Shown here: positions 25,947 to 38,184 of the stretch, in pieces
Numbering within the stretch: position 1 is the stretch's first letter
Layout of the letters: the number at the start of each line of letters is the position of its first letter
Assembly (NCBI RefSeq): GCF_900457465.1
Contig: NZ_UAUU01000009.1
Location: 682,001 to 746,000 of the forward strand
Length of the DNA stretch: 64,000 bases
DNA from: Sphingobacterium multivorum
GTDB taxonomy: Bacteria > Bacteroidota > Bacteroidia > Sphingobacteriales > Sphingobacteriaceae
Direction: 5' to 3'
The notes under the pieces: model-generated
Seen by the model: only the letters and a program-made list of their open reading frames with translations
The model's database searches: none
What the model was told of the DNA's origin: nothing
Program-made: the position numbers and the translations under genes

Positions 25947-26876
25947 ATGTTTTTAAATAGGCGTATAGCGGCTATCTGTGCCGGCATGATGTTTCTATTG
26001 GTATTTACTGGCTGTAAAAGTAAATTTGAGAAATTGCGCGCAAGCAATAACATCGCTCAAAAGTACGAAGAGGCCGTAAAACTTTATGAGAAAAAGAAAT
26101 ATACAAAGGCGTTAGTTTTGTTTGATGACTTGCGGACCAAATTCCGTGGACAAGCTGAAGCAGAAAATATTTACTATTATTTGGCATTTGCCAACTACCG
26201 TCTGAAAGATTATACATCTGCAGCATTTCACTTTAAAGATTTTGCGGATGTTTATCCAAATAGTGCAAGAGCAGAGGAATGTCGTTTTATGCATGCCTAT
26301 TGTTATTATTTAGATTCTCCGAGATCGACGTTAGATCAAGCAAATACAAGAAAGGCAATTGATGCTTTACAGCTCTTCGTCAATCTCTATCCCGAATCGG
26401 AACGGTCCAAAGAAGCCGCAGATCTTATTCAGAAATTAAGAGATAAACTTGAGCTTAAAGCATTTGCTAATGCAAGACTGTATTATGATATGGGTCTTAC
26501 GGATGATTATAGGGCAGCTGTCATCGCATTACAGAATGTATTAAAAGAATACCCTGATACAAAATACGCAGAAGAGATTGAGTTTTTAACCTTAAAAGCA
26601 CAATACATCTATGCGTCAAAAAGTTTCTTCCTGAAACAAGAAAGCAGATTTGATGATGCCTTGGATTATTACCGTAGCTTCGCAAGTAATTTTCCGAATA
26701 GCAAACATATGAAAGAGGCAGAATCTCTTCGTGAGAATTCTGAAAAAGGGATTAAAACCGCCCTCTCTCAAGTGAAGGATTATAATAAGGCCGTTGCGGA
26801 GCAGGAAGTGTATATTAAAGAACAAAAGGCGAAAAAAGAAAAAGAAAATACCCAAAAAGATGAGTCAAAAAAATAA
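25947..26876 (+). CDS. bamD: Outer membrane protein assembly factor BamD
   Basis: This lipoprotein is part of the BAM complex, which inserts beta-barrels into the outer membrane. Its 309 residues begin with a lipoprotein signal ending VFTGC (Cys23). Five TPR-like helix pairs follow, for example AEAENIYYYLAFANYRLKDYTSAAFHFKDF and YPNSARAEECRFMHAYCYYL, the conserved BamD core. The Lys/Glu-rich tail overlaps the omega gene by 17 bp in another frame. It is probably co-transcribed with rpoZ and coaBC. The promoter lies immediately before the ATG. Confidence 0.93.
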   Translation: MFLNRRIAAICAGMMFLLVFTGCKSKFEKLRASNNIAQKYEEAVKLYEKKKYTKALVLFDDLRTKFRGQAEAENIYYYLAFANYRLKDYTSAAFHFKDFADVYPNSARAEECRFMHAYCYYLDSPRSTLDQANTRKAIDALQLFVNLYPESERSKEAADLIQKLRDKLELKAFANARLYYDMGLTDDYRAAVIALQNVLKEYPDTKYAEEIEFLTLKAQYIYASKSFFLKQESRFDDALDYYRSFASNFPNSKHMKEAESLRENSEKGIKTALSQVKDYNKAVAEQEVYIKEQKAKKEKENTQKDESKK

Positions 26877-27189
26877 CAATTCAGTTCCAAACTCTACAGT
26901 CACACGTGACTTGAGACAATTGGACAAAGGCACTGACAATCTCTATGAATCTATTGTAGTTATTTCTAAACGCGCGAACCAAATTGCAGTAGATATTAAA
27001 GAAGAATTGAATGGAAAACTTGCTGAATTCGCGAGCAACAACGATAACTTGGAAGAGGTATTCGAAAACCGTGAACAAATAGAGATTTCAAAACATTACG
27101 AGCGTATGCCAAAGCCTACTTTGGTTGCTATTGATGAATTTTTACACGATAAAGTGTACTACAGAAATCCTTCAAAAGAGCAGGACTAA
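26860..27189 (+). CDS. rpoZ: DNA-directed RNA polymerase omega subunit, Bacteroidota type
   Basis: The product has 109 residues from the ATG at 26860 (MSQKNNNSVPNSTVTRDLRQ). The core TDNLYESIVVISKRANQIAVDIKEEL matches the omega fold (helix with RANQI/RARQL). The Bacteroidota form is longer than in E. coli and ends in KHYERMPKPTLVAIDEFL, as seen here. The longer frame from 26794 only rereads the bamD tail. It overlaps bamD by 17 bp and is followed 10 nt later by coaBC, paralleling the rpoZ-coaBC neighbourhood of many bacteria. Confidence 0.9.
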   Translation: MSQKNNNSVPNSTVTRDLRQLDKGTDNLYESIVVISKRANQIAVDIKEELNGKLAEFASNNDNLEEVFENREQIEISKHYERMPKPTLVAIDEFLHDKVYYRNPSKEQD

Positions 27190-27199
27190 TACTTAAACA

Positions 27200-28396
27200 A
27201 TGGCTTTAGCTGGGAAAAATATTGTAATTGCTGTATGCGGCAGTATTGCCGCATACAAGATTGCATCCCTTATCCGCCTTTTGGTAAAAGCGGAAGCCAA
27301 AGTTAACGTAGTCATGTCAAAAGAAGCGACAGCCTTTATTACCCCGCTTACGCTTTCCACACTTTCCAAAACCCCCGTTTTAATAGATTATTATCAGCCG
27401 AATACCGGGGAATGGAACAATCATGTCGAAATTGCTTTAAATGCAGATTATATTTTAGCCGCACCAGCAACGGCAAATACCTTGGCCAAAATGGCCAATG
27501 GGATTTGCGATAACCTCTTAACAGCCGTGTATCTATCAGCAAAATGTCCAGTACTATTCGCTCCAGCAATGGATTTAGATATGTGGAAACACCCTTCAAC
27601 ACAGTCCAATATTAATAAGCTTAGTTCTTATGGCAATATCCTCATTCCCCCGGGAAAAGGGGAACTGGCAAGTGGTCTAGTTGGTGAGGGGCGTTTGGCG
27701 GAGCCGGAAGAAATAATGGATTTCTTAATTAAATTTTCGGAGCGAGGACTGCCCTTAGCAGGAAAGAAAGCATTAGTATCAGCTGGCCCTACTTATGAAG
27801 CTATAGACCCAGTCCGCTTCATTGGCAATCATTCAAGTGGAAAAATGGGCTATGCCATCGCCAAAGAACTTGAAGAACTTGGCGCAGATGTCACGCTAGT
27901 ATCGGGACCGACTGCCCTGAAATTACCCGAGCGCGTCTATACGATTTCAGTTACCTCGGCAGCTGAGATGCTGAGCGCCTGCGAAGAATATTTTGAAGCA
28001 GCAGATATTGTTGTGATGAGCGCTGCTGTGGCAGACTACACTCCAGTTGAAGTCGCTACCCAAAAAATAAAAAAGAAAGAAAACGAATTCGCTATCGAGC
28101 TGACGAAAACCGCCGATATTCTAGCTACTTTAGGTGCCAAAAAGAAAGAAAACCAGTTACTCGTTGGGTTTGCATTGGAAACCAATAATGAACTCGAAAA
28201 TGCAAAAGACAAATTGGTTCGAAAAAACCTGGATTTTATTGTGCTCAATTCCATGCAAGATAAAGGTGCCGGCTTTGCCACGGATACGAATAAAGTCACT
28301 ATAATCGATCGGTCTGGAAATACCCGTGAGTTTAGCCTAAAATCGAAAGAAGAAGTTGCTAAAGATATCTGCTCAATTATCGTGAGCCTATCCTAA
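27200..28396 (+). CDS. coaBC: Bifunctional phosphopantothenoylcysteine decarboxylase / phosphopantothenate-cysteine ligase
   Basis: CoaBC performs two successive steps of coenzyme A synthesis. Its 398 residues comprise the N-terminal FMN-binding CoaC half (KNIVIAVCGSIAAYKIASL; catalytic His in NHVEIAL; APAMDLDMW) and the C-terminal CoaB half (ALVSAGPTYEAIDPVRFIGN with SSGKMGYAIA, and the conserved KIKK segment in VATQKIKKKE). All expected motifs are present. It lies 10 nt behind rpoZ. Confidence 0.97.
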   Translation: MALAGKNIVIAVCGSIAAYKIASLIRLLVKAEAKVNVVMSKEATAFITPLTLSTLSKTPVLIDYYQPNTGEWNNHVEIALNADYILAAPATANTLAKMANGICDNLLTAVYLSAKCPVLFAPAMDLDMWKHPSTQSNINKLSSYGNILIPPGKGELASGLVGEGRLAEPEEIMDFLIKFSERGLPLAGKKALVSAGPTYEAIDPVRFIGNHSSGKMGYAIAKELEELGADVTLVSGPTALKLPERVYTISVTSAAEMLSACEEYFEAADIVVMSAAVADYTPVEVATQKIKKKENEFAIELTKTADILATLGAKKKENQLLVGFALETNNELENAKDKLVRKNLDFIVLNSMQDKGAGFATDTNKVTIIDRSGNTREFSLKSKEEVAKDICSIIVSLS

Positions 28397-28410
28397 GCAA
28401 ATTTTATATA

Positions 28411-28426
28411 TACTCCCCTTGGAGTA
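28411..28426. terminator. Short hairpin between coaBC and the methyltransferase gene
   Basis: TACTCC pairs with GGAGTA around CCTT, between convergent stops. Only 6 bp, without a clear T run. Confidence 0.35.
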
Positions 28427-28441
28427 CAATGTCTCCAGCTC

Positions 28442-29809
28442 TTATAAATTTGCAATCCTCAATTCCTTTGGATAATAGTTGTTTATTCGGTTGGTCAATA
28501 CCTTCATCCAGCCCAAAGGTTTACCTTGAAAACTTGCTATGGCCCATCCTTGAATATTTTCGCCAATCGTATCCACAGCTATATTTTCCTTTCTAAGATA
28601 ATTGCGGGCATCCTCAAGCGACAATTCCACCAATTGGAAGTCTTTGGTCAAATGAATGCTCAAAGCCAGCGCATGGCTTGGTATTAGCTCCTTTCTGTTA
28701 AGTTTCCCAACATTAGTTCCCGCGTTCTTAAGATAAAGTACATTTTGGAGATACTTTAGATCATGTTCATACATTTTTGGAAAAATATATACATCCTCAT
28801 GATGAAGAAAAGTATGAAAACTGGCACTATCCAAAATCCAATTATCTAGAATTCCTCTAGGTACATCTGATTTTTCGGGTTTAATTCGCTTTCTATTGAG
28901 CGTTTCCTGTTCGCCAATCTTCTTAAGGACAGCAATAAAAAAGCCCTCTCCACCTAATTTATGCGGGTAAAATCGATAACCGTGTGCACGATGCTTATTA
29001 GAACTTGTATGATCAATTCCCCAATGCTCTTCAATAGCTATTTCAATAGATTCGAAATCACCGCTATCCAGTAACCAATCGACAATATCTTCATTTTCTT
29101 CCGGAGAATAAGAACACGTTGAATAGAACAAATATCCGCCCTTATTTAAAGTCGCCAAGCTTTCAGCCAAAATTCGCTGTTGTCTTTCGCTACAAAGCTT
29201 AACATTAGCTTCGGACCATTCATCGATGGCATCGGTATCTTTTCTAAACATTCCAGATCCAGAACATGGGGCATCAACAAGCATCAAATCGAAGTATCCT
29301 GGAAGGCGATTAAACGCTGCAGGATCATTATTTGTCGTTACTGTGTTAGCATTTCCCCATTTCATTAAGTTATCTTGCAGGACGGTAACCCTAGTTTTAA
29401 TAATTTCATTTGCAACCAAGAGCGATTCCGGATGCAAACTACTGTTTAATAAAGTAGACTTTCCTCCTGGAGCGGCGCATAAGTCCAACGCCCGAACACT
29501 CCTTTCATTTAACTTCAAACTTCGAATAATATGATCTATGAACATGGAAGAAGCATCTTGTGGATAGTATGCTCCAGCATGAAATAAAGGATCTAACGTA
29601 AACACTGGACGATCCTGAAGATAATAAGCCACATGACACCAAGGAACTTGTTCTGCATTAGGAAACGGACAATCTTCTAATTTATTAGGGTTTAGGCGTA
29701 TTGCCGTCGCCCGAATACCTTCTTCATGTATCTTAATAAATGCATCAGTATCAAATAATGGATTCACTCCTAACTTTTTCACTAAAGAATTTGGCAGAAA
29801 ATTACTCAT
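28442..29809 (-). CDS. RsmF/NOL1-NOP2-Sun family rRNA cytosine-C5 methyltransferase
   Basis: The protein has 455 residues. The Rossmann SAM domain has DLCAAPGGKSTLL (motif I). The two family cysteines lie in DAPCSGSGMFRKD and YSTCSYSPEENE: one forms the covalent adduct with C6 and the other releases the product. The C-terminal 150 residues, with WAIASFQGKPLGWMKVL, correspond to the PUA-like domain of RsmF-type enzymes, which methylate 16S or 23S rRNA. The exact target cannot be told from sequence. It is divergent from the SRPBCC gene. Confidence 0.9.
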   Translation of the reverse strand: MSNFLPNSLVKKLGVNPLFDTDAFIKIHEEGIRATAIRLNPNKLEDCPFPNAEQVPWCHVAYYLQDRPVFTLDPLFHAGAYYPQDASSMFIDHIIRSLKLNERSVRALDLCAAPGGKSTLLNSSLHPESLLVANEIIKTRVTVLQDNLMKWGNANTVTTNNDPAAFNRLPGYFDLMLVDAPCSGSGMFRKDTDAIDEWSEANVKLCSERQQRILAESLATLNKGGYLFYSTCSYSPEENEDIVDWLLDSGDFESIEIAIEEHWGIDHTSSNKHRAHGYRFYPHKLGGEGFFIAVLKKIGEQETLNRKRIKPEKSDVPRGILDNWILDSASFHTFLHHEDVYIFPKMYEHDLKYLQNVLYLKNAGTNVGKLNRKELIPSHALALSIHLTKDFQLVELSLEDARNYLRKENIAVDTIGENIQGWAIASFQGKPLGWMKVLTNRINNYYPKELRIANL

Positions 29810-29885
29810 GTTGTCCTAATAGTTTGCGATAAAATTAAGATAAATAAAAATGAAGTCAAAATAAGTGGTAAATTACAAGAAAGAG

Positions 29886-29893
29886 TAACTTTG
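29886..29893 (+). promoter_or_regulatory. -7 element of the SRPBCC gene, 4 nt before the ATG
   Basis: TAACTTTG matches TAnnTTTG and ends 4 nt before the ATG at 29898, as at bamD. The -33 region lacks a clear TTG. Confidence 0.5.
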
Positions 29894-29897
29894 CATC

Positions 29898-30284
29898 ATG
29901 AAAGAATTCAAGAAATATGCTATTATTCCTGCAACTCCAGAGGAGCTGTATCTTGCATTAACGACCGAAATTACCGCTCGTCTTTGGACAGGAGACCTAG
30001 TGTCCATAGACGCTACTATCAACGGAGAATTCTCCTTATGGGATGGTGCTATAACTGGCCGATTCTTGGAACTGGAACCTTCGACAAAAATTGTGCAAGA
30101 ATGGTACTTCGGTGAAACAGACAACCCTTCGATTGTTACATTAAAGCTGCATGAACATAAAAAAGGGACATCCTTGGAAATTAGGCAGACAAATATACCG
30201 GATGAAGACTTTGAAAATATCTCGGATGGATGGGAAGACCCTTATATTTCCTCGTTGATCGACTTTTATACAGAAGAAGATTAA
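29898..30284 (+). CDS. SRPBCC / START-like (AHSA1-type) small protein
   Basis: The product has 128 residues. It starts EFKKYAIIPATPEELYLALT and continues INGEFSLWDGAITGRFLELEPSTKIVQEWYF, the strand and helix order of Bet v1-like SRPBCC proteins (helix-grip fold binding hydrophobic ligands). The C-terminal helix WEDPYISSLIDFY closes the cavity. In Bacteroidota such stand-alone proteins are called START-like or AHSA1-type; the ligand is unknown. It is transcribed toward the rRNA operon terminator. Confidence 0.85.
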   Translation: MKEFKKYAIIPATPEELYLALTTEITARLWTGDLVSIDATINGEFSLWDGAITGRFLELEPSTKIVQEWYFGETDNPSIVTLKLHEHKKGTSLEIRQTNIPDEDFENISDGWEDPYISSLIDFYTEED

Positions 30285-30908
30285 AGCAATGCAGCTATTC
30301 TTCCAGGGTATAGTGTAATAGCCAAGAACATCAGGTATTTGTATTCCATATAGACCGTTGGCAATACAGATACCTCCTTACTGTGCCCGACTTTCCACTT
30401 TCCAATATATAATAATTGATATTTCACTATTATACAACATGTGAGTCGTTTCAATATCTCAAATAGAACGGATTATAATTTCTATATGCTCCTTTAATCC
30501 CAATCTTCATACATATAAAATATCCCACAATAGTTTCAAACACCAAACTCAAAGCTCCTGCCGATATATTCATCCTTTACAGGCAAAGGTGTAGCAATCT
30601 TACAACATAAAATCGGCAACAGCGAAAATTATGGTGTTAAAAAGTTTTCAATCCTATCTAATAGAAATACGAATGATATATCCAAAAACCGAGACTTTCT
30701 CACATCCGTAAACCATTGGGGTAATAGCTGAGACAGGACATGCTGCTAGTGATTACAAGTAGCTTGTGTAGTGACCGCCGAATATTTGATTTACAATAAA
30801 TGCTGACTATAACGATGCGTCACACTGCTGCGGAACAGCGCCGGTCGGGGGGTACGGCAGATATGCAATAGCTTGTACAGGGAAGTACAGGCAGGTATCT
30901 AAACGCAA
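30285..30908. other. Gene-free stretch between the SRPBCC gene and the rRNA operon
   Basis: About 620 bases with no open frame having a recognisable product on either strand, no tRNA-like fold and no clear promoter. It may hold decayed sequence; I see nothing I can name. Confidence 0.6.
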
Positions 30909-30939
30909 GAAGCCCTTGACTGTTTCCAGCAAGGGCTTC
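30909..30939 (-). terminator. Hairpin at the end of the rRNA operon
   Basis: On the minus strand GAAGCCCTTG-CTG pairs with CAG-(T)-CAAGGGCTTC around a GAAA tetraloop with one bulged T, 10 nt beyond 5S. No long T run follows, so it may act in 3'-end formation as much as in termination. Confidence 0.65.
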
Positions 30940-30949
30940 CGTGTAAAAA

Positions 30950-31058
30950 AAGGCACCGACCTACTCTCCCACCTGTTACGGCAATACCATCGGCTCTGGC
31001 GGGCTTGACTGCTCTGTTCGGAATGGGAAGAGGTAGACACCGCCGATATAGGCACCTA
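30950..31058 (-). rRNA. rrf: 5S ribosomal RNA
   Basis: Read on the minus strand it begins near AGGTGCCTATATCGGCGG and ends near GGGAGAGTAGGTCGGTGCCT, with the two ends complementary (helix I). The loop segment CCGAACAGAGCAGTCAAGCC is the standard 5S core. About 109 nt. Ends are placed by the terminal helix and are accurate to a few bases. Confidence 0.95.
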
Positions 31059-31195
31059 AAAATCTTTATTGGATGATCTATGATATTCTTATCATGTGAT
31101 TCATGCCAAATGACATATGTATTGAGAGAGGTTCGTTTCTGTTTGTTTCAAAAATTAAAGAGGAAGACAACAGTGTCTGTCTGCTTGAGAAAGCT

Positions 31196-34066
<2,871 letters not shown>

Positions 34067-34299
34067 TTCACCGGCATAGCCTTTTGCTACTATGCGGCTG
34101 CTTTTGATATATATACCCATATGCTACGCAGAGATTCGTTCGGCATTCACCGAGGGTCTCCTCTCTACATCAAACACATACACGTATTGTCTCTATACTG
34201 TTGTCTTCTCTTGTAATTTTTTTTCTCTTTCAATATGTCAAAGAACTCTTTTTCCGGTTTGTTTCTTCGGAGCATCTGTCGATGTTCCTCCCGGAGATG

Positions 34300-34373
34300 T
34301 GGAGAATAACGGATTCGAACCGTTGACCCCCTGCGTGCAAGGCAGGTGCTCTAGCCAGCTGAGCTAATTCCCC
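34300..34373 (-). tRNA. tRNA-Ala (TGC)
   Basis: The 74-nt cloverleaf reads GGGGAATTAGCTCAGCTGG at the 5' end, anticodon loop CTTGCAC (TGC) and T arm GGTTCGAATCC. The acceptor stem GGGGAAT pairs with ATTCTCC (one G-U or mismatch). CCA is not encoded. It lies in the 16S-23S spacer, 11 nt after tRNA-Ile. Confidence 0.97.
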
Positions 34374-34384
34374 TTAACTTTTCG

Positions 34385-34458
34385 TAGTCCCGAGCAGATT
34401 TGAACTGCTGACCCCTACATTATCAGTGTAGTGCTCTAACCAACTGAGCTACGGGACT
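34385..34458 (-). tRNA. tRNA-Ile (GAT)
   Basis: The 74-nt cloverleaf starts AGTCCCGTAGCTCAGTTGG, has the anticodon loop CTGATAA (GAT) and the T arm AGTTCAAATCTGC, with acceptor AGTCCCG pairing perfectly with CGGGACT. It is the first spacer tRNA after 16S. CCA is not encoded. Confidence 0.97.
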
Positions 34459-34578
34459 AGCTATTTCCTGTTCATCTATCTCTCTCGGTCCTGCTCCTTT
34501 CGGGGCGGGCACTTTCTTCTGATGTTTTTCTTCTTGCAATCATATGTAACGTGACGAGTACCGATCTTCGATACTCTA

Positions 34579-36110
<1,532 letters not shown>

Positions 36111-36259
36111 AAATGAAGTTTTTGATTCCAACTATTTATAATAATCAGAATTCTTTTTTTTATATCTCTGATCTTGGATCGAATTGAACGAATTACTTGA
36201 ATTTGTTCATGACTTTCGACTTTCGTCTGTCTACTCGTCACGCTTACATGATTGTGTTT

Positions 36260-36271
36260 TCTTAAAGAACT
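36260..36271 (-). promoter_or_regulatory. boxA-like antitermination site in the rRNA leader
   Basis: AGTTCTTTAAGA on the minus strand resembles boxA (TGCTCTTTAACA), about 150 nt before 16S. In other bacteria NusB/S10 bind boxA to prevent early termination of rRNA transcripts. Confidence 0.5.
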
Positions 36272-36362
36272 TTGTCGCTTCAACTTCCGTATCCGCCATA
36301 TTCCGATAGGCATTGCGCCTCTCTTTATCGTTTTGTTTTTCCCTTCGTTTCCGTTGGGACTG

Positions 36363-36392
36363 CAAAGGTAGAAATCTTTTTTGAACTTCCAA
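36363..36392 (-). promoter_or_regulatory. rRNA operon promoter P2
   Basis: On the minus strand TTTTTGG (TTG at 36390-36392) is followed after 19 nt by TACCTTTG (36363-36370), a perfect match to the Bacteroidota promoter. Leader to 16S about 245 nt. Confidence 0.8.
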
Positions 36393-36514
36393 AAACTTTC
36401 TGAAGTTTTTTTTCTTTTCTCTTTTTCCGATTTCCGCGCTCAACTCTCGTTAAACCCTTCTTTTTTCATGGTTCCCTGCTCTCGCGGCAACCGTCCCTCC
36501 CTTGCGGAGTGGTG

Positions 36515-36546
36515 CAAAGATAGGGAGTTTACTAACAAACTTCCAA
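36515..36546 (-). promoter_or_regulatory. rRNA operon promoter P1
   Basis: On the minus strand TTG (36544-36546) is followed after 21 nt by TATCTTTG (36515-36522). With the element at 36363 it forms a tandem pair 152 bp apart, as in many rRNA operons. Confidence 0.65.
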
Positions 36547-36559
36547 GCCTTTTGTTCTT

Positions 36560-38184
36560 ATTTATTTCATTTTCCCCTTAACTGCCTGTAACGGTGCGAG
36601 ATTCTTTTTGTAAAACAGGTGATCGGAAGGCTGGGAAGGCCGGTTCCGGGACAGAATGGGGACGGGAACCGGGACTCGATACAGGCTCCGCAGCGGAAAC
36701 ATGGATGAACATTGTATTGCTCGATCTGCTTAAGCTCGGGATCTCTTTGGTAGCCCGCTCGGCTCAACGCCCAATCGAAGACGATGCGCATAGGCGCAGC
36801 CTATAAACTGGTGAATATTGATAAGACCGGAAAATTGTGCCGTCGGAAAGAAACAGCAACGCAGGATATAACAGGGGACGGACGGATATCGGTAGGGCCA
36901 GAACAATGGCAGAACACAGGCTACCGGAATACCTTCTTCTGTAGCTATACTTTTCTACCTGTTTACTTAGGTTTAGTTTAGGGTTTGGTTAGGTTTAGTT
37001 TAGGTATAGTATAGGTTGTAGCTAAGCAAACCCTAACTTATTACTAAGCTAACGATAAACAAAAGCTAAACTAAGAAATAAAGCATCCTTAACTCTCCCT
37101 TATTTAGGGAAAGGTGGTTCCGCTCGGGGACAACGCTAAGGCTGCTGACAAAGGTCTGCGGAAACCTCCGACTGCCCTCCCAGCCTCCTTCGTACCATGG
37201 TCGGGGCTGGTTTAGCCCCTGAACGTCCTGCGTCCGTAGTGAGTCCGTGTTGTCTCCGACTCTAAGCCCGCACTCACCCCGCTGCCAGCACGGACAAATG
37301 ACGCTCCGAACGCGGCCATATCCCCCGGATGCCCCTAAAAAAGGCCAATACCAGACTGAACCGTAGCCGAACAACTCCGTAGCAACGCAGCAAACACGAA
37401 AACAACTCGGAAAAACATACTATCAAAGGCGCAAAAAGAATTTGGGAGCAGAGCAGCGTAGGGGAATGTCCCAATTTAACGATGGAGCGGAGCAACCCTT
37501 GTTATCTTATCTCCCTTGGTTTAAAGCAACACATAAGCTGTCTTTATTTATCAGTGATACACCGCGAATACGTGCTAAACCCGAGGTGAGTCTGCGTTGA
37601 GTCCGAGTCAGGCACGCAGTAAGCCCTGTCACGCTATGCTCCCCCCTTGAACTGTCCTTAGAGTGGCTTTCGGAGCGGAATGAAAACTGGATAAACACTG
37701 GATAATGACTAAAAAGCGCTATATGCCCGAAGAAACACAGCATAAAAAGGGCTAAAAAAGCATTTCGCCCTACTGATTTCCCGCATCGGCCTCAGCATAG
37801 GATCGAATCAGGATCCAGTTTAGAAACCTATTTCGAATTCTGGACGCCCTATCTTATCGTTTTTACCTATCGACGGTATTAATCTGAAACATGCTCAATG
37901 ACCGCCTTAGTAAATGTTTGCTCGAGTATTATAGGCTTTACCTAGGTTTCCTTGATTAGCATTAGTCTGGGTACTCTTTTAGTAAAAGCTAAATATTTCA
38001 TCCGATTAGCGGTCTGCTTTAAGAACAATTCATCTACTTATATAACAGTCAATTTTACAACTACTGGAATAACGCTTTTTTCAGTAAATTTGATCTAGGT
38101 TAATAAATAACAAAAAAGAAGACCTTATTTTTAAGAAATTAAAGATATTAAATACTTTTATTGCAAATAAAACCATATTGGTCC
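36560..38184. other. 1.6-kb gene-free block upstream of the rRNA promoters
   Basis: No frame here has a recognisable domain, good start context or family-like composition. The segment from about 36590 to 37700 is visibly richer in G and C than neighbouring genes and contains local inverted repeats, such as CCGGTTCC with GGAACCGG near 36640-36675 and GGGGCTGGTTTAGCCCC near 37204. From 37900 it turns A/T-rich like an ordinary promoter region for the gene at 38185. The TTAGG-type repeat inside it is listed separately. Confidence 0.6.
36966..37036. repeat. Degenerate TTAGGTTTAG repeat with inverted copy
   Basis: The units TTAGGTTTAG, TTTAGGGTTTGG, TTAGGTTTAG, TTTAGGTATAG and TATAGGTTGTAG follow one another for about 55 bases. 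TTAGGGTTTGGTTAG (36978-36992) is repeated inverted at 37022-37036 with one mismatch, so the array can fold back. The pattern is noncoding and strand-biased (G/T rich). Confidence 0.75.

Noticed and set aside
26794..26859. Longer upstream start for the omega subunit
   Set aside because: The extra 22 residues are the bamD tail read in another frame; the family starts at the ATG at 26860.
36966..37036. Telomere or plasmid-end sequence
   Set aside because: The TTAGG-like array is short, degenerate and internal to continuous chromosomal genes.
37066..37743. Three minus-strand ORFs of 70-100 residues in the gene-free block
   Set aside because: No domain-like composition, Cys/Trp/Arg-heavy sequence, overlap one another and lack any start context.
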